Shown here in pieces: positions 1 through 12,500 of a stretch of DNA of 64,000 nucleotides. A model generated the notes under the pieces. That model saw only the letters and a list, made by a program, of their open reading frames with translations. It did not search any database and was not told the DNA's origin. Numbering within the stretch: the first letter of the stretch is position 1; every line of letters begins with the position of its first letter. This DNA comes from Branchiostoma floridae (Eukaryota; Chordata; Leptocardii; Amphioxiformes; Branchiostomatidae): assembly GCF_000003815.2 (NCBI RefSeq), contig NC_049985.1, positions 7,874,066-7,938,065 of the forward strand. Direction: 5' to 3'. Both the position numbers and the translations under genes were made by a program.

Positions 1-118
1 AAGATAAGTTTCCTTCTTAGTTCAAGACTAGCACATTTTACATTAGAAAGACACCTGTATTAGGACTATTAAGATTCCTTGTAAAAATCCAGGAATTAGC
101 AAGAAATACAAAACTCAC

Positions 119-274
119 CTACCAAACAAGAACGAAGAAGATTAAGTATTTGGCTGAACAAAGGACCTTTCCTGTACTGTCTTGTCCAAGCTTTGTCCAA
201 AAGGGGAACTGAATCACCTGTCTGTTCCAGAGTCTCAGGAAGTGTTCTTAGACATTCCAGCAATTCCTCATCAC
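119..274 (-). CDS. Probable internal exon of an unidentified minus-strand gene
   Basis: On the minus strand an open stretch of 52 codons runs from a CAG acceptor to a consensus donor (GGTAG|gtgagt). It is symmetric, starting and ending in phase 1. The peptide is acidic then leucine-rich, beginning DEELLECLRTLPETLEQTG and ending SQILNLLRSCLV, which looks like a helical repeat protein. I do not recognise the family. The acceptor has a weak pyrimidine tract, and the same frame stays open about 40 codons upstream, so the 5' border is uncertain. The rest of the gene would lie beyond the left edge and further right on the minus strand. Confidence 0.35.
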
Positions 275-1996
275 CTGACAAAGTCTTTGTCTTGCCAGCA
301 AGTTGATAAGAAGGGTAAAGTGAGCTTCAGTTATGGTTGTAAAAGCTTGGCTTCCAGATTATGCGAAGGACACACCTGTACCATGGTCAAATACACCGCA
401 ACCTGCAATCTGCCTTAGGCGGAAAACTTGTCTGACCTAGAATCAGGGCCAAAAATGGTTTGCTTGGAAGTCCAAGGGAGAACTCTCTCAGACATTTTTG
501 GCATTTCTTCTCGCTACAAAATCAGGAAGAAGAAGTAAAGACACGGATGTGCTATCAGCATGACTGATTTGTTTATAGTTTGTTCCAAAACAAGCACGAC
601 ATATTCAGCATAAGCTCAACCCAGTGAAGTAGAACAACCTAAAAATCTACATCTATAAAATGGAGTATAAAATGTTGACAGAAAATATACAGTGGCAAAT
701 ATGATATACATGTATTAAAGATTAATCTTTTTTCAAGCTTGTACATTTTCCTAATGTATACTTAATTGAGAGGCTCATAAACATATAAATAATTTTGTTG
801 ATAACTTAAGCAAAACTGGTTAATATGCTATATACTATGAAATACAGATGTATACTTTGCAGAGAGTTGCAGGCATTTAAGTGCTTTTTATAATGTTTAA
901 GTAATAACATTGGCATGTTGCAAACATAAACACCAATGTAGCTAACCACGCAGGCAGAAACATTGCTAACACTCTAGAAAAATGGCACAGTGACACAACT
1001 TCTTTGCTGGAAAATTCAGTTAGAGCACAGCTTTGTTTGGTTTGCTGCTTTCTCCAAGGTAACTTCAGCAAAGCTGGACAAACATCTGCGCTGTTTTAGG
1101 CACGATAAAAGCAAGAGTGTTCCGTCTAGCACGGTAATCTGGGTTAACATCTTAGAACAACCTTTGCACAGTTTTGTGTTGGCCACAATCAAAATACTCA
1201 ATACAGGATATGACGTATAGAATTCTATGCAGCAATCTTGACTACAGGCTACATTGTTACGTTATTTGTAACTACACTAACTGGTGTTAAGAGCTGAACT
1301 TTCTGTCTAGTAACAAATGTGTAGCAACCTGTGAAAAATGTATCTTAGAATGCCAAGTACATTACACATACAACACAGCAATGTTACAGTGTACCAGCAA
1401 TCTCCTACCATCCTGTAACTGACACTCTTTTGCTGATTGATCAAAATGGCACCTGCGTGATTATTCAGTTAGCTGAAAATATAGCACAGTTAACTGGCCC
1501 TGGCTCCTCCCCTTGTGTCCTTGTGTACTACAACAAAAGATCAAGGCAAGCTTTACTAACAAATGGCCGTTTGTCACGTCCCTCCACCAGGAAGGTTTAT
1601 TGATTATAGCATCATGTCAGGACTAATATGTTCCCACCCCCCTCATCAGCCTACTGGGGTGGTGGTAGTGTTACCTATTAGCTGGTAAGTACCATGTAAT
1701 TCAGACCACATTGCAGGTCCTTGGACATTGTCCCTGTGGAGTTAGGACCCTTGCACACAATTTTCAAGCCTATGAAGTGGTCTCAACAATTTAAAAAAAA
1801 AAGTATTTTCCTAGAGAAAGGGAAATCTGGTCCCTGTTACAATTTTTGTGAAAAAGGATTTTTTAAGATTAGGACATCAAACAGATACAGAGGGAATAGA
1901 TTCTTTATGTACTCACCATTAATCAGTTATACCATGAAGAAATATATAAGACTTAGTGTTCTAAATATGACTACCGGTAATATATGTCAAGTAATG

Positions 1997-2226
1997 ATGC
2001 AATGGAGACACACATCCTAATGTAAATTTTATAGACTGATAAAAATCTGTAAAATCAATCAATTTTCTAATTCTCTCTGCCTTTCCTTCTGTACTTTATT
2101 TCCTGCACTGCAATGAAGACACACACACACTAATCCCTAATGTAAATTTTATAGACTGATAAAAATCTATAAAATTAATTCATTTTCTAATTCTCTCTGC
2201 CTCTCCTTCTGTACTTTATTTCCTGA
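1997..2226. repeat. Two-copy 111-bp tandem duplication
   Basis: Two adjacent copies share long near-identical blocks such as TGTAAATTTTATAGACTGAT and CTGTACTTTATTTCCTG. The second copy has an expanded short CA run. No coding potential. Confidence 0.8.
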
Positions 2227-4369
2227 AGTTACAATCAATCTATCAAAGTTTATTTATTTTTTATTTTATTCATTGTATTTGCAGCATATATGGGTACACT
2301 GTGTACTTTGACCCTCATTGAATTTCATTGTCAATACAACATCACAAGTATAATGGCATTGAATGCTAGAAAAGAAACATCATGTAAGAATTCCAAGGCA
2401 ACATTGTTAAAGTCAAGAGCAAAGTGTACACAACTATAAACCATGCTGCAGAAGGCTGTAGGGGTTAAAGAAAACAACTTGTGTTTCAACAAGGGTCTAT
2501 TTGAGGTGTTGTGATATGAGAAATAAACCAGCTGGAGTCACGGCCACGGGACAGCTACATTTTGACGGGTACATATTTGCTAAACGTCGATTTTAGATGT
2601 GAGTTTACACCCTTGTCTTTCCGTTCATGAAGCTTTCTTGAGAATCAACACTAAAATGTCACTTTGTCTTTTCACCATGTTTGCAAAACACATTCCCTAT
2701 AGATTATTGTACTCACTACTGAGTGTGTGACTCATTTTATGATTTTACTGAGACCTGTGTACTTACCCTTTATGCATCATTTGCAATAAATATTTAGGAA
2801 CCCCAACATTTCCTGATGATATATTCTATATGATTGATATTGCAAACAATGCAACAGTCAATATTCATGATATACTGCAGTAAACATTTTACTACCATCC
2901 AAAGGGTCACTGCCAAAAATAAACCTGCCCCCCTCCCCCTGAATGCACCTGTCAAACAATAGACATATATCTTAAGTGCATATTTTCTACCATATGAACT
3001 TTGTTTCAGTAAAAAAGGACATTATTATTGGCAACTTCAAGTTTCATACAGGCTGTAAGGGTACAAAATATTCAACTTTCCATTACAACATAAGAAAAAC
3101 AAATTGTATTTTGACGGAACATTTGAAGGATTATGCTAGTAATGGTTTAGTACAGGTACAGCCTTGCCAAGGAAAAGGCATGAGGTAGTTCATCAAAAAT
3201 TTATCAAAGGAGTTTGGTTCACTAGGCATGTTAACATGTGATAATGGGGATTTCACGGGCACATCAAAGGTAACATTCACTACATCACAGTCATGCAGAC
3301 TACCCTACATGCTCGGATGCACATCCCTTACACAAAATATTAATGATATCATGATAACTTCAGAAACATGATTTTTGTCAAAGTCTTTTTATATCAGAGA
3401 TTTCAAAGAATGTTTGCTGTATTAGTTTTTCCATTTTCCAAACTTTGCCTAAACTTAGCAAATGATACACAGACAAATGCTGCAATAAAATTTGGTATAG
3501 TTTTTTTTTTACTACTTTACTCACAAGAAACATATTACACATACTGGTGTGCATCTGTTATGGTTTGTCCACATTTGTATAAAATGTCCTTATGTTCTCA
3601 AAATCATTTCCTTACAGTTCCAGGGCAGAGACACTGCTTTATTTATACTACCAAAGAATCAGCATTGGGAGGGCAAACAACAGAAATGTACTAAGCACTG
3701 TTCTGAAAAAGCACAGGTGAACAACCAAATAATCTAGACACAAAACACCAGGGTAAAATGCCCGACAATGACAGGATAAACCAAACTGCTAGCTGAAGCA
3801 ACTGTCCATTCACAGTCTGTTCTCTTCTTCTTTCACAGAATTGATGCAGCCAAGCTGCTAAAAGCTACTGAATCTAAACAAACTAACAATGGAAACTGTG
3901 TTTAAAGGCAGGTGTAGAACTGGGGTGGGTGGGGGGCTGAGGTGATAAGCAGACATGCAAACAACATTTGTTTATACACAGAGTACCTAAACTGGCAGAA
4001 ATGGAGGAATGACAAGAAAACAGAAAACAAGAAAAGGGTACAATGTAACGTTATGAAGTTAGAGCGCATCTATGGTATAGGATGTGGTCAACTTAATCTT
4101 AATGAGAGACAGGTAATTTTAAAATTCTAGCTAACTATTATAGTAGATACCTTGATACTCATCAGTATGTGAAAAATTAATGTTATATACATTACCACTA
4201 ATAACAGTTACATTGTTCTACAATTTCCAAATAAATTATAGCTTAATCAAGTTTATCTTTTTTATAGTGACTCATTCTTAAACTGATCAAGTTAAAGACT
4301 CATCTTTCACACTAGACACTTTGTTCACTAAAACTAATAGACACACATTAACACCTCAGCATATATTAG

Positions 4370-4922
4370 TCACACCTGTATACGTAATATTCACACCTGT
4401 AATCTGGTGAGAGCAAGCCACCTACCATACCAAATCTTACAAACACAGGGAAACATCCTACACTGAAGTTCGAGGCATTGAGGCTTGAACTTCAATGTAG
4501 AATGTTTCCCTGTGATGGTATGATTTGGTATGGTACTTTAATGTAGGTAAGGTGGCTTGCTCTCACCATGTTACAGGTGTGAATATGATTGAGGTCACAC
4601 CTGTAAGCTGTGTGCACAATATGTACACCTTTAACCAGGTGAAAACAAGCTACCTTACCTGTAATACCAGATCTTACAATCACATGGAAACATTCTACAC
4701 TTAAGATAGAAGCATCAAGACCACACCTGTAAGTTGTGTACATGATATCCACACCTTTAACCTGGTGAAAACAAGCTACTTTGTACCTTACCTTTCATGC
4801 CGGATCTTACAATCACAGGGAAATGTTCTACACTAAGGTATGAAGCATCAAGACTACACCTGTAGGCACACCTGTGTACGCAATATTCACACCTGTCACC
4901 AGGTGAGAATAAGCTAACTCAC
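4370..4922. repeat. Composite repeat of about 130-bp units, direct and inverted
   Basis: Units carrying CACACCTGTAA, GGTGAGA/GGTGAAAACAAGC, ATCTTACAA(T/A)CACA and GGAAA(C/T)(A/G)T(T/C)CTACACT recur about five times. The first and second copies are head to head, so 4410-4570 forms a long imperfect hairpin centred near 4487. Later copies are direct. Confidence 0.7.
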
Positions 4923-5290
4923 CTGATTTTATCAGTGTCAATATTCACAGGGGATGGGGCTGTTTATACATGTATTTTACCAGGATGGTTGAGTCATTGA
5001 ACTGGGACAGTAACCTGTAATAGGCCACACCTATAGACTGTCACACACCTGAGTAGAGTTTTGCAACTCATTTGCATAAACATGTTTCCAGTGCAAAGAT
5101 ACCTCCCGGTGTGGGGGACTTGGTGGTCCAGAATGAATTATTTATAACGTGTAGATGTGTGATTTAATATAAGAATGTCAGGAACTTGGTGGTGTAGTTC
5201 ACACTCACCATTGTGAAAACCCATAACAGTGGCACAAGTGACCCAGAACTGCTGAATCAAAAATGGCAGGGAGTGGGTAACAACATTATT

Positions 5291-6207
5291 GGGTTTTCGG
5301 AAAAACCTGTCCAGTCTGGAATGCGGAAAACCCTGTCCAGTCTGAAAAGAGGGTCTGCATGGGGGTATACGTTTTAAGCTACTAAGTACTAGTATACAAC
5401 AACATTTTTTATCTTTAATATGGCTAAGCACAGAAATAACATCAACTTGAAGTGTGACACAATGTCATGCAAAATTATAACTTAACAAATATCATCCATC
5501 ATTGTTACTTCTGTGCATCATATAAAAAACTTCTACTCTTTAAGTCTTTGAGACTGAACATGCTATTAGCCTTACAGCATAATTTTGCAAATAAAACACA
5601 TTATTTTTAAAAGGATACATAGTTCTATATAGCTCACAACTTGTACTAGGGTTTGAAAAATGCCATCTCGGCTTTATTGTAGTGCATTGTAAAATATATG
5701 TAAAATATATATATGTAAAATATATGTAACATTGTGTACTAAAGTCATGTTGATATTGTAACCTTTAACATTCATTCTATTAAACCAGGAGTTAAACAGA
5801 CCAGCTCTCAAAATGAGTGCTGCACACTTATCATTTAAAGAAAACCTTTCAAAGCCTGTCTTTGTAATGTATTGCCACTATTCAACAACCCGAAATTGAC
5901 AGACACTCACTAATCATTGTTTGATGGACAATGGGTGTAATTCTCTCCCCCTAATGTCCTACCAGATAAGTGTAAATTGGGTACTTTGCATTTGACAGAA
6001 CTGACTTTGTGTGCATGCATATTGCACCTTTGGGTCACTCATTATGCTGCGGATGCTATAGTTATGTGTATCAGTTTAGTGTAAGTGCTGTCTGAAGTAA
6101 TACTTTTAAGCATTTCCAGGAACCCCTATGCAGACCCTCTTTTCAGACTGGACAGGGTTTTCCGCCCCATTTCCCTGTCTGGACTGGACAGGTTTTTCCG
6201 AAAACCC
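5291..6207. mobile_element. Non-autonomous element with about 75-bp terminal inverted repeats
   Basis: The left end (GGGTTTTCGGAAAAACCTGT at 5291) is matched in inverse orientation at the right end (ACAGGTTTTTCCGAAAACCC ending 6207). Both repeats then contain a second AAAACCCTGTCCAGTCTGAA block and finish inward with GGGTCTGCAT. The interior of about 770 bp is AT-rich and lacks a transposase frame. No clear target-site duplication was found. A fragment of the same inner motif recurs at 52145-52168. Confidence 0.7.
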
Positions 6208-6440
6208 AACATAACGGCACTATGACTTAGCTTCCTTTGGACTCTGGCAGAGGCCAGCGACTTCCAACAACCTCTGAGCGACCCACAATCAAAACAAACG
6301 CCCCTCCACGTTCCAACCCCTCCCTCAAAACACACTTTGAAGCTATTCAGGAGGAGAACACAGCACAAAAACTAACGTAAACTTGACCCACAAATCGCCC
6401 GAACTAGCGGCACAAAGTGTTTTCATACACAGGCTTCTCA

Positions 6441-6560
6441 CCTGAAATTTTGGCGAAATTTCTCGGCAGTCGGACTATCTGTGGATAACCTGCGCCCTCC
6501 TCTGGCGGTAGCTGCACTCTGACTTGCAGGCAAAGTTCTGCAAATAAGTAACGAAGTGTG
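6441..6560 (-). other. Candidate noncoding first exon of a minus-strand gene
   Basis: Reading the minus strand, a moderately GC-rich stretch ends in a strong donor (AAAATTTCAG|gtgagaag, border near 6450). The only upstream ATG frame meets a stop before the donor, so it would be untranslated sequence. It may start the gene represented by the exon at 119-274; that link is inference only. Confidence 0.25.
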
Positions 6561-7470
6561 TAAACATGAGGCCAGGACCGCTATGTACAACAGTGGACAC
6601 TTTGCTGCACTGCACACCTTTCCCCTACGGACTCTAGCAGCTCATTAGCATATGCAAATGAGAACTTGGTAGCGCCCATTTTGAGGGGGGGGGGGGGGGT
6701 AATGTCTAAGTCTCCACCAGAATCCTCAACTTCAAGTTGCTAAAGAATAATCGAAATTTGCCAAAACGGTGAATTATTTGCCAGAGGAATTAGCTGGAAA
6801 TCGAAACACACCTTCGTTGGTGGCCGATGTATGATTCCGCTTTGAAGCATTTGTTCCCTAACGTTACAACACTTTAATATCAATAATCAAGCGGTGAAGA
6901 CACCATACTGGGTAATATACTCTGTAGTAAATACTAACTTTAAAAGCTATGGTATCAAAGTAGAGGGGTCTGTCGAATATGGGCCCGTAAAGGGTACAGG
7001 CACGGGAGAAGTTGTGAAAACTTTGTTGGATTATTAAATGAAAGTGGTTGATGAAAAGCGCCCCTGTTCGAACTAAATGATTATTGCACATAAAAGGTAA
7101 AGTTGAATTTCTGGAATTTACAAGTCATCTTCACTTTTACAAAAAAATTAAATACCATACATGGCATTCCTGCTGAACAATAAGATTGCAAAATGACGTT
7201 AATAAATGGATTGTATGTGATTTTAATGACACTGTTATAACGCAGTGGTGCTGTACAACAAGGTCGTAATTCAGCCGCTGGTTACAAGTGTCTTGTTTTA
7301 TCATGAATCAACCATTTGATTGATTGAATGTATTTTCTTGATGCGATGATAAATATTATCAAAACTACTAAATAGATAGGCAACGGCGTCAGGTGCTATT
7401 TGGAAGGTTCCGTGTCATGGACAATGCATCCATTAAACGCTTCGTTAGAGGGCGCTAGTGTACGCGTATA

Positions 7471-7902
7471 AACAAGCTACCTGTAACACCTGTTGCATGT
7501 TGGGCTTAAGCCCGTTACAGAATAATACAGTACTAGCATACAACCGCCTGTCCAGTACCTGGAACAAAGCGTTATCAGTTAACCACGCCCCAAAAGTCCC
7601 TGCAACCCCTGATGCTGAAGACTTAATTGTTTGATTCGTCAATATGAGATCTGACATGCGCTCTTTTGTTTCCCAACGCCAGGCTACCTATAACACCTGT
7701 TGCATGAACAAGAGTTAGGTTGGGCTAGACTGTGTAAAGTAGTATACAACCGCCTGTTCAGTACCTGGAACAAAGCGTTACCCGTAAACCACGCCCAAAA
7801 TGTCCATGCAACCCCTGATCCTGATGACTTAATTGTTTGGTTCGTCAATATGAGATCTGACAATACTGACTGACATGCGCTTTTGTTGCCCAACGCTAGA
7901 TC
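7471..7902. repeat. Two-copy tandem duplication of about 215 bp upstream of first exon A
   Basis: Copies at about 7471-7680 and 7682-7902 share blocks such as TACAACCGCCTGT, AGTACCTGGAACAAAGCGTTA and CGTCAATATGAGATCTGACA with scattered substitutions and small indels. The array ends about 350 bp before the ATG of exon A, so it may carry duplicated promoter-proximal sites. Open frames on its minus strand are shadows. Confidence 0.8.
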
Positions 7903-8143
7903 GCACCATGTTTGCCCGAGTTGTGGACACAGTGGATGTGTCATGTCTGGGGTTAGAGGTTATTTGGGGGTTGAAAGGAGAAGAAGTTAAATATTAGCCA
8001 CATTTTGGCGGTCCTCGTCCTAGGTCAACTGTTCTTCCACCTGTTATGTTGGGAGGGCGGGATATTTCGGGATCACAAAATACGCCAATTTCTGCAGCCG
8101 ACCCACTTTTTCCCTGAGTTACGAAGTTGGCTTTGGTTGCAGT

Positions 8144-8151
8144 CTATATAC
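8144..8151 (+). promoter_or_regulatory. TATA-like box for first exon A
   Basis: CTATATAC lies 107 bases before the ATG at 8258. A start site about 30 bases downstream would give a 5' leader near 80 bases. Support is motif and position only. Confidence 0.35.
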
Positions 8152-8257
8152 GAGGGTACGCCTAGAGGTCTTCAGGGGGATAACACAGCACCGCAGCTGC
8201 ACAATCTGCAAAAAGGGACGTTGCAACTTGTAAGCAAGAGGACATTGCCAAATCAAC

Positions 8258-9552
8258 ATGGAGGCCGCTGAGATGAGTGAAAAACCGCTAGTTCCGGAGA
8301 GTGCCACAGGAGAGGAAGACGTCAAGGAGAAGTTTGAGACAGAGGAGAATGCTGAGGTCAGTCCGGAGGAGAAAATGAGGGGAGAGATAGAAGCACTCTT
8401 GGAGAAAACAACCGGAAACATAGAGAAACTCGAAGAGGAGAAACAAAAGAGAGGCATCAAGGAAGAAGGGAGTGAAGGGGAGAAGAAACCGTTGATGAGT
8501 GAAGAGGGGGAGAAGGGCGCCGAGGAGGAGACATGGGCGACTCTGAAGGAGAAGGAAACCGAGGAGCCTCCGACGTCTCCCGAAGTACTTCCCGAAAACA
8601 TGACGATGGAAATTTCGGAACTCCACGATCCCGACGGCTCACCAGTGGAGAAGGAAAGTCCCTCTTTCTTATGGCAGTCGGAAGATCAGCTGTGGGAGGA
8701 GGTTCCCCCTGTGGAAGGAACTGAGGACAAGGACAAAGAAAAACCTGGAGACAAGAAGAAAGATAAGAAAAAGACGAAGGAGGAGAAAGAGAAAGAAAAG
8801 GAGAAGAAGAAAAAGGAGAAGGAAGAGAAGATGAAAGAAAAGAAGGAAAAAGATGAGAAGGCAAAGCAAGAAAAGAAGGAGAGAGATGAAAAGGCGAAGA
8901 AAGAAAAGAAGGAAAAAGATGAAAAAGCAAAGAAAGAGAAGAAGGAAAAAGACGACAAGGCAAAGAAGGAAAAGAAGGAAAAAGAGGAGAAAGCTAAGAA
9001 AGAAAAGAAGGAGAAAGATGAAAAAGCCAAGAAAGAAAAGAAAGAAAAGGACGAGAAGACTGCTAAAGAAAAGAAGGAAAAAGACGACAAGGCCGCAAAA
9101 GAGAAGAAGGAACGGGATGAAAAGATTGCTATAGAAAAGAAACAAAAAGATGAACAGGCTGCTAAAGTTAAGAAAGAAAAGGATGAAAAGGCTGCCAAGG
9201 AAAAGAAAGAAAAGGACGAGAAGGCCGCGAAAGCTAAGAAGGAAAAAGAAGAGAAGCTGAAGCAAGAGAAAGAGGAGGAAGAAGCTGAGAAGCAGGAACA
9301 GGCAGAAGTGAAGACAAAACCAGAGGATGAGGAGAAAGAAAAGTTGGTGCCAGAAGAAAAGGAAGTTGCCACGGATCCAGATGCGATTGAAATTCTCGCA
9401 GAGGAAGGTTTGATATCGCCTGAGAGGAGAAAGCCTGACGGAATTTGGGAGGAGAATAAGAAGATCATCATCCTCGGTATCGTGGCGTTCGTGTTGGTGG
9501 TCATCATAGTCATCGCAGTGGTGGTGCCACTCACAACGAGAACAGCTTACAG
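8258..9552 (+). CDS. Alternative first exon A: lysine/glutamate-rich cytoplasmic tail plus transmembrane helix
   Basis: The ATG at 8258 opens a 432-codon exon that ends at TACAG|gtgagg in phase 2. Residues 1-165 are acidic with few hydrophobics. Residues 201-332 are twelve tandem 11-residue repeats with consensus KAKKEKKEKDE, then KAAKEKKEKDE. Residues 375-400 form a short linker (ILAEEGLISPERR). Residues about 402-423 are a hydrophobic membrane helix (ILGIVAFVLVVIIVIAVVV), followed by PLTTRTAYR. The charged repeat should form a long single alpha helix or hendecad coil. With basic residues before the helix it looks like a type II anchor. In-frame readthrough stops at TGA 9554, so splicing is needed; the first phase-compatible coding acceptor seen downstream is at 21299. 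Reverse-strand frames over this exon are shadows of the purine-rich repeat. Confidence 0.8.
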
Positions 9553-12500
9553 GTGAGGCTGGCTTCACTTCACTCACAGGCAAAATGTAACTTTGTAGCA
9601 GTTAAGACTATGAGTAATCCTTTATGAAAAGGCGAATGGGGTGACAGTATACAGGTAAGTAGACAGGTAGGGGAGGGAGATCATTTTGCTACCTTTAGCA
9701 TGCAAAATGCAAAATTCGGATAAGAATCTAACAAGGCTGTCCACAATTGAGGTCACAACTAAGCTACAGGCATTTTGTTTGTTTGCTTGTTTGATGTCTA
9801 GTCTGTATTGCTCCTTATTGCATGTAGTATCTGTACCTGGACTACTCTGACCCGCCCTCTTTGACTTGTCGGTTGAAGAGAATGTTTGACTTCACACATA
9901 GAGTTACTGATTGTAGCAAAATCATTTAATGCACCACGAAAGGTTGCGCGTGTAAAATGTAATTTCAGAAGCTCGCTCCACTCTCATACAAGTTGTTCCT
10001 CCTTGAAATGAGGTCTGAAGGTAGGATGCATAGGATGTATACGAAGCAAGATTGACGAATTTACAACGCTGCAAACATTACAACTACTTCAGAAATAATG
10101 CATTACATGTACTCTGGGAACAGAAGACATAATCTGCTCGCTCGTGGTGTCACGAAACTGTGCCACGTACATTATAGTAACTGTGGTATTTACGTCACCC
10201 ACGTAATCCTCGTCAAAGATTAACGTTTTTCTTTCAAAGCGTGTTCTGTCAATGAGTAACTCGGCAAACTATTTCATGGTAATAGCACCTCCTGGCGAGT
10301 ACCATACGCCATTGCAGCTGATTCATTCTCTGTAACTCGTCCCATGTGAAGAAGCGGGGTCAGTTTGCCCCTCCCTCCACTGAAGGGGTAACAGAAGGGG
10401 TGCATGACGAACTTATGCCGAAAGTGCTGGCTGACATTTCTGGCTTTGTCCCTGTCCGCGTTTACGGTCGTCCTGAAGTTGAAGGCTGACGCGAATTTCA
10501 AACGGTTTCCCTTTTTACCTCCCGCCCCCTTACGGAAAGTCAGGTGAGTTCACCAACTCTGTCTGCCAAGATTTCCTTTGTAATGTCATCATAACAGCAG
10601 TAAATCTAAAGGGTAGACTGCTGTAGTAATTAATAAAAGTACTGCCGTCCTCAATGCATTCAAAACTTTGTAACTTGCACTTTCCACTACCGTAGTTAAA
10701 TGTAGTAGTTTTTACCGTCCCTCCCCCTCCATTGTGAGTACCGTAGTCTGCCCTGGTTCAGTCATGTGTTTTCACATGTGTTGACAGTCAGAGTGTCTGA
10801 AGCGTGCAAAGGTCAGCTTTTCAACCGCAAACAGCAGATGCTGTGCAAGACACGTAGCCTCCAGCACAGGCCTTTGAACAACTTATTGATTGGCAGCTTT
10901 TGTCATTGTGTTTTGTCGATTTCTTCTGGAGTTTTCTTTTTTGCTGCTCCGAACTGTTGATGTTTGCCAAGGCGCTTAAAGCTATGTGTTTGGAAGACAT
11001 TTTTGGGTCTCTTTTGTAGTTTTTAGAGCGCGTCATGTGTTGGGTCTGCGGGTAGTTTTTTTAGGGGTGCTTTTAGAAGTTAAAAAAAAAGAGTTTTTCT
11101 CTTTTCTAAGAGTCTTTTTTCTACCTTAAACTGTTGATGTTTACTAAGGCTGTTTCAGAATCGTGGAATATGATACCTTTGAACAATACAGTGTACGGAC
11201 TTTAGACAGAACGGAGTTAGAAACGGTGGAAAGCAAATAAACCAGCCTGCAAATAAGCTATGGGTGGCAAAATACAATGTGATAAGTCAACATCGTAAAA
11301 CATGTGAAATATTTACAATGTGGCCAGGCTACAAAGTACCTTAATGCAACGCTTGGTTGTTTTAAAATCACAAATCGGACTGGTGATTAGATATAGCATA
11401 GGCTATCCAAAGACTGGCACTAACGTCTATGTCCATTTAAAGGTGTATTACAAAGGAGCGTAGCGTATTATGGTGCCTCTGATATTTGCACATTCAACAA
11501 AACAATCGAGATACTCACTAACGATGAAGTGTGCGTATCTACAGTCCAACGTGCCGTTGTAGTTCAGAGAGACTACGCTAGAGTTTGCGCATATATATTT
11601 GGTATGCTCTACTTTTGTTTATCTATTTTGTGATTTTCTAATGCACTAATTTTTTCATTCTAGAATAATTCATTGCCTGTCCCTAATCAATGTGCGACCT
11701 TAGTGTGTGTGTGTTGGGGGGGGGGGGGTAAGGGGCGTGGTCAAAACGCTTCAATTCGTCAAAAATCGGTACCGACAAAGAGCAGCGATATAAGGAAAGG
11801 TCTAATAACACTTCATAAAGGTTCATCAGGGACGAACCATGGGGGAGGGGGGGGGGGGCGTTTGATTTTTGATATTCAATATTTCAGTCATGTCTCAAGG
11901 ATCTAGTTCATTGGAAAGACATCCGTCTCAAGTCAGGTGAGAATTTCAGTTGGGAGGTTGTGTAGTGGGAGTAGCACAGGTGTTGTAGAGGACCTTTTGC
12001 ATGACCCAGTAAACTGACCCAAGTCACGTGATGTCAAACAATAAAACTTGCTGGTTGGTTGGTTGGTTGGCTATTTGGTTGTTTTGGTTGGCTAGTTGTT
12101 TGGTTGTTTTGGTTGGTTGGTTATTTTTCAACCAGGAATGGACGCCTGTCCCGGTTTGGCGTAATCTGTCTAAATTTCCAGAACCGAGCATCCAATGTTG
12201 AAGGAATGGGACAAATCAGAAAATGATTAGGTGGCCATCAGTGAAACAGGGTATTATCAGTCGAAGTCCGGCAGTACTAAAAGTCCATCAACTGTCATAC
12301 TGTTTTCGGTCCGGTACGGTGTATGATATGTCCACAACCACCTGCCGTTTGGAACACCATATTTGGAACACAAGTATGCTCCCAAAGAGGGCGTGACCAA
12401 AATCAGGTGGTTGCTTCGGTGCGACACAACTATAAATCACCTTGTGAAAACTTGTACCAAGGTCCAGTTTAAGAAGTTGTGTTGCGAGGGAAAGACCTGG

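Larger units (their letters stand above)
275..6440. other. AT-rich spacer or intron with repeats
   Basis: No convincing coding exon is seen on either strand; the short open frames lack splice borders and protein character. It holds a 111-bp tandem duplication (1997-2226), a composite repeat (4370-4922) and an inverted-repeat element (5291-6207), described separately. If the exon at 119-274 and the candidate first exon near 6441 belong together, this is their intron. Confidence 0.5.

Noticed and set aside
4370-4922. CRISPR-like array
   Set aside because: Units are long, partly inverted, imperfect and without unique spacers, in a eukaryotic genome.
8669-9583. Long minus-strand open frames (up to about 300 codons) across first exon A
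   Set aside because: They are the reverse of the purine-rich Lys/Glu repeat, giving Phe/Leu/Ser-only peptides without start, splice or family support.
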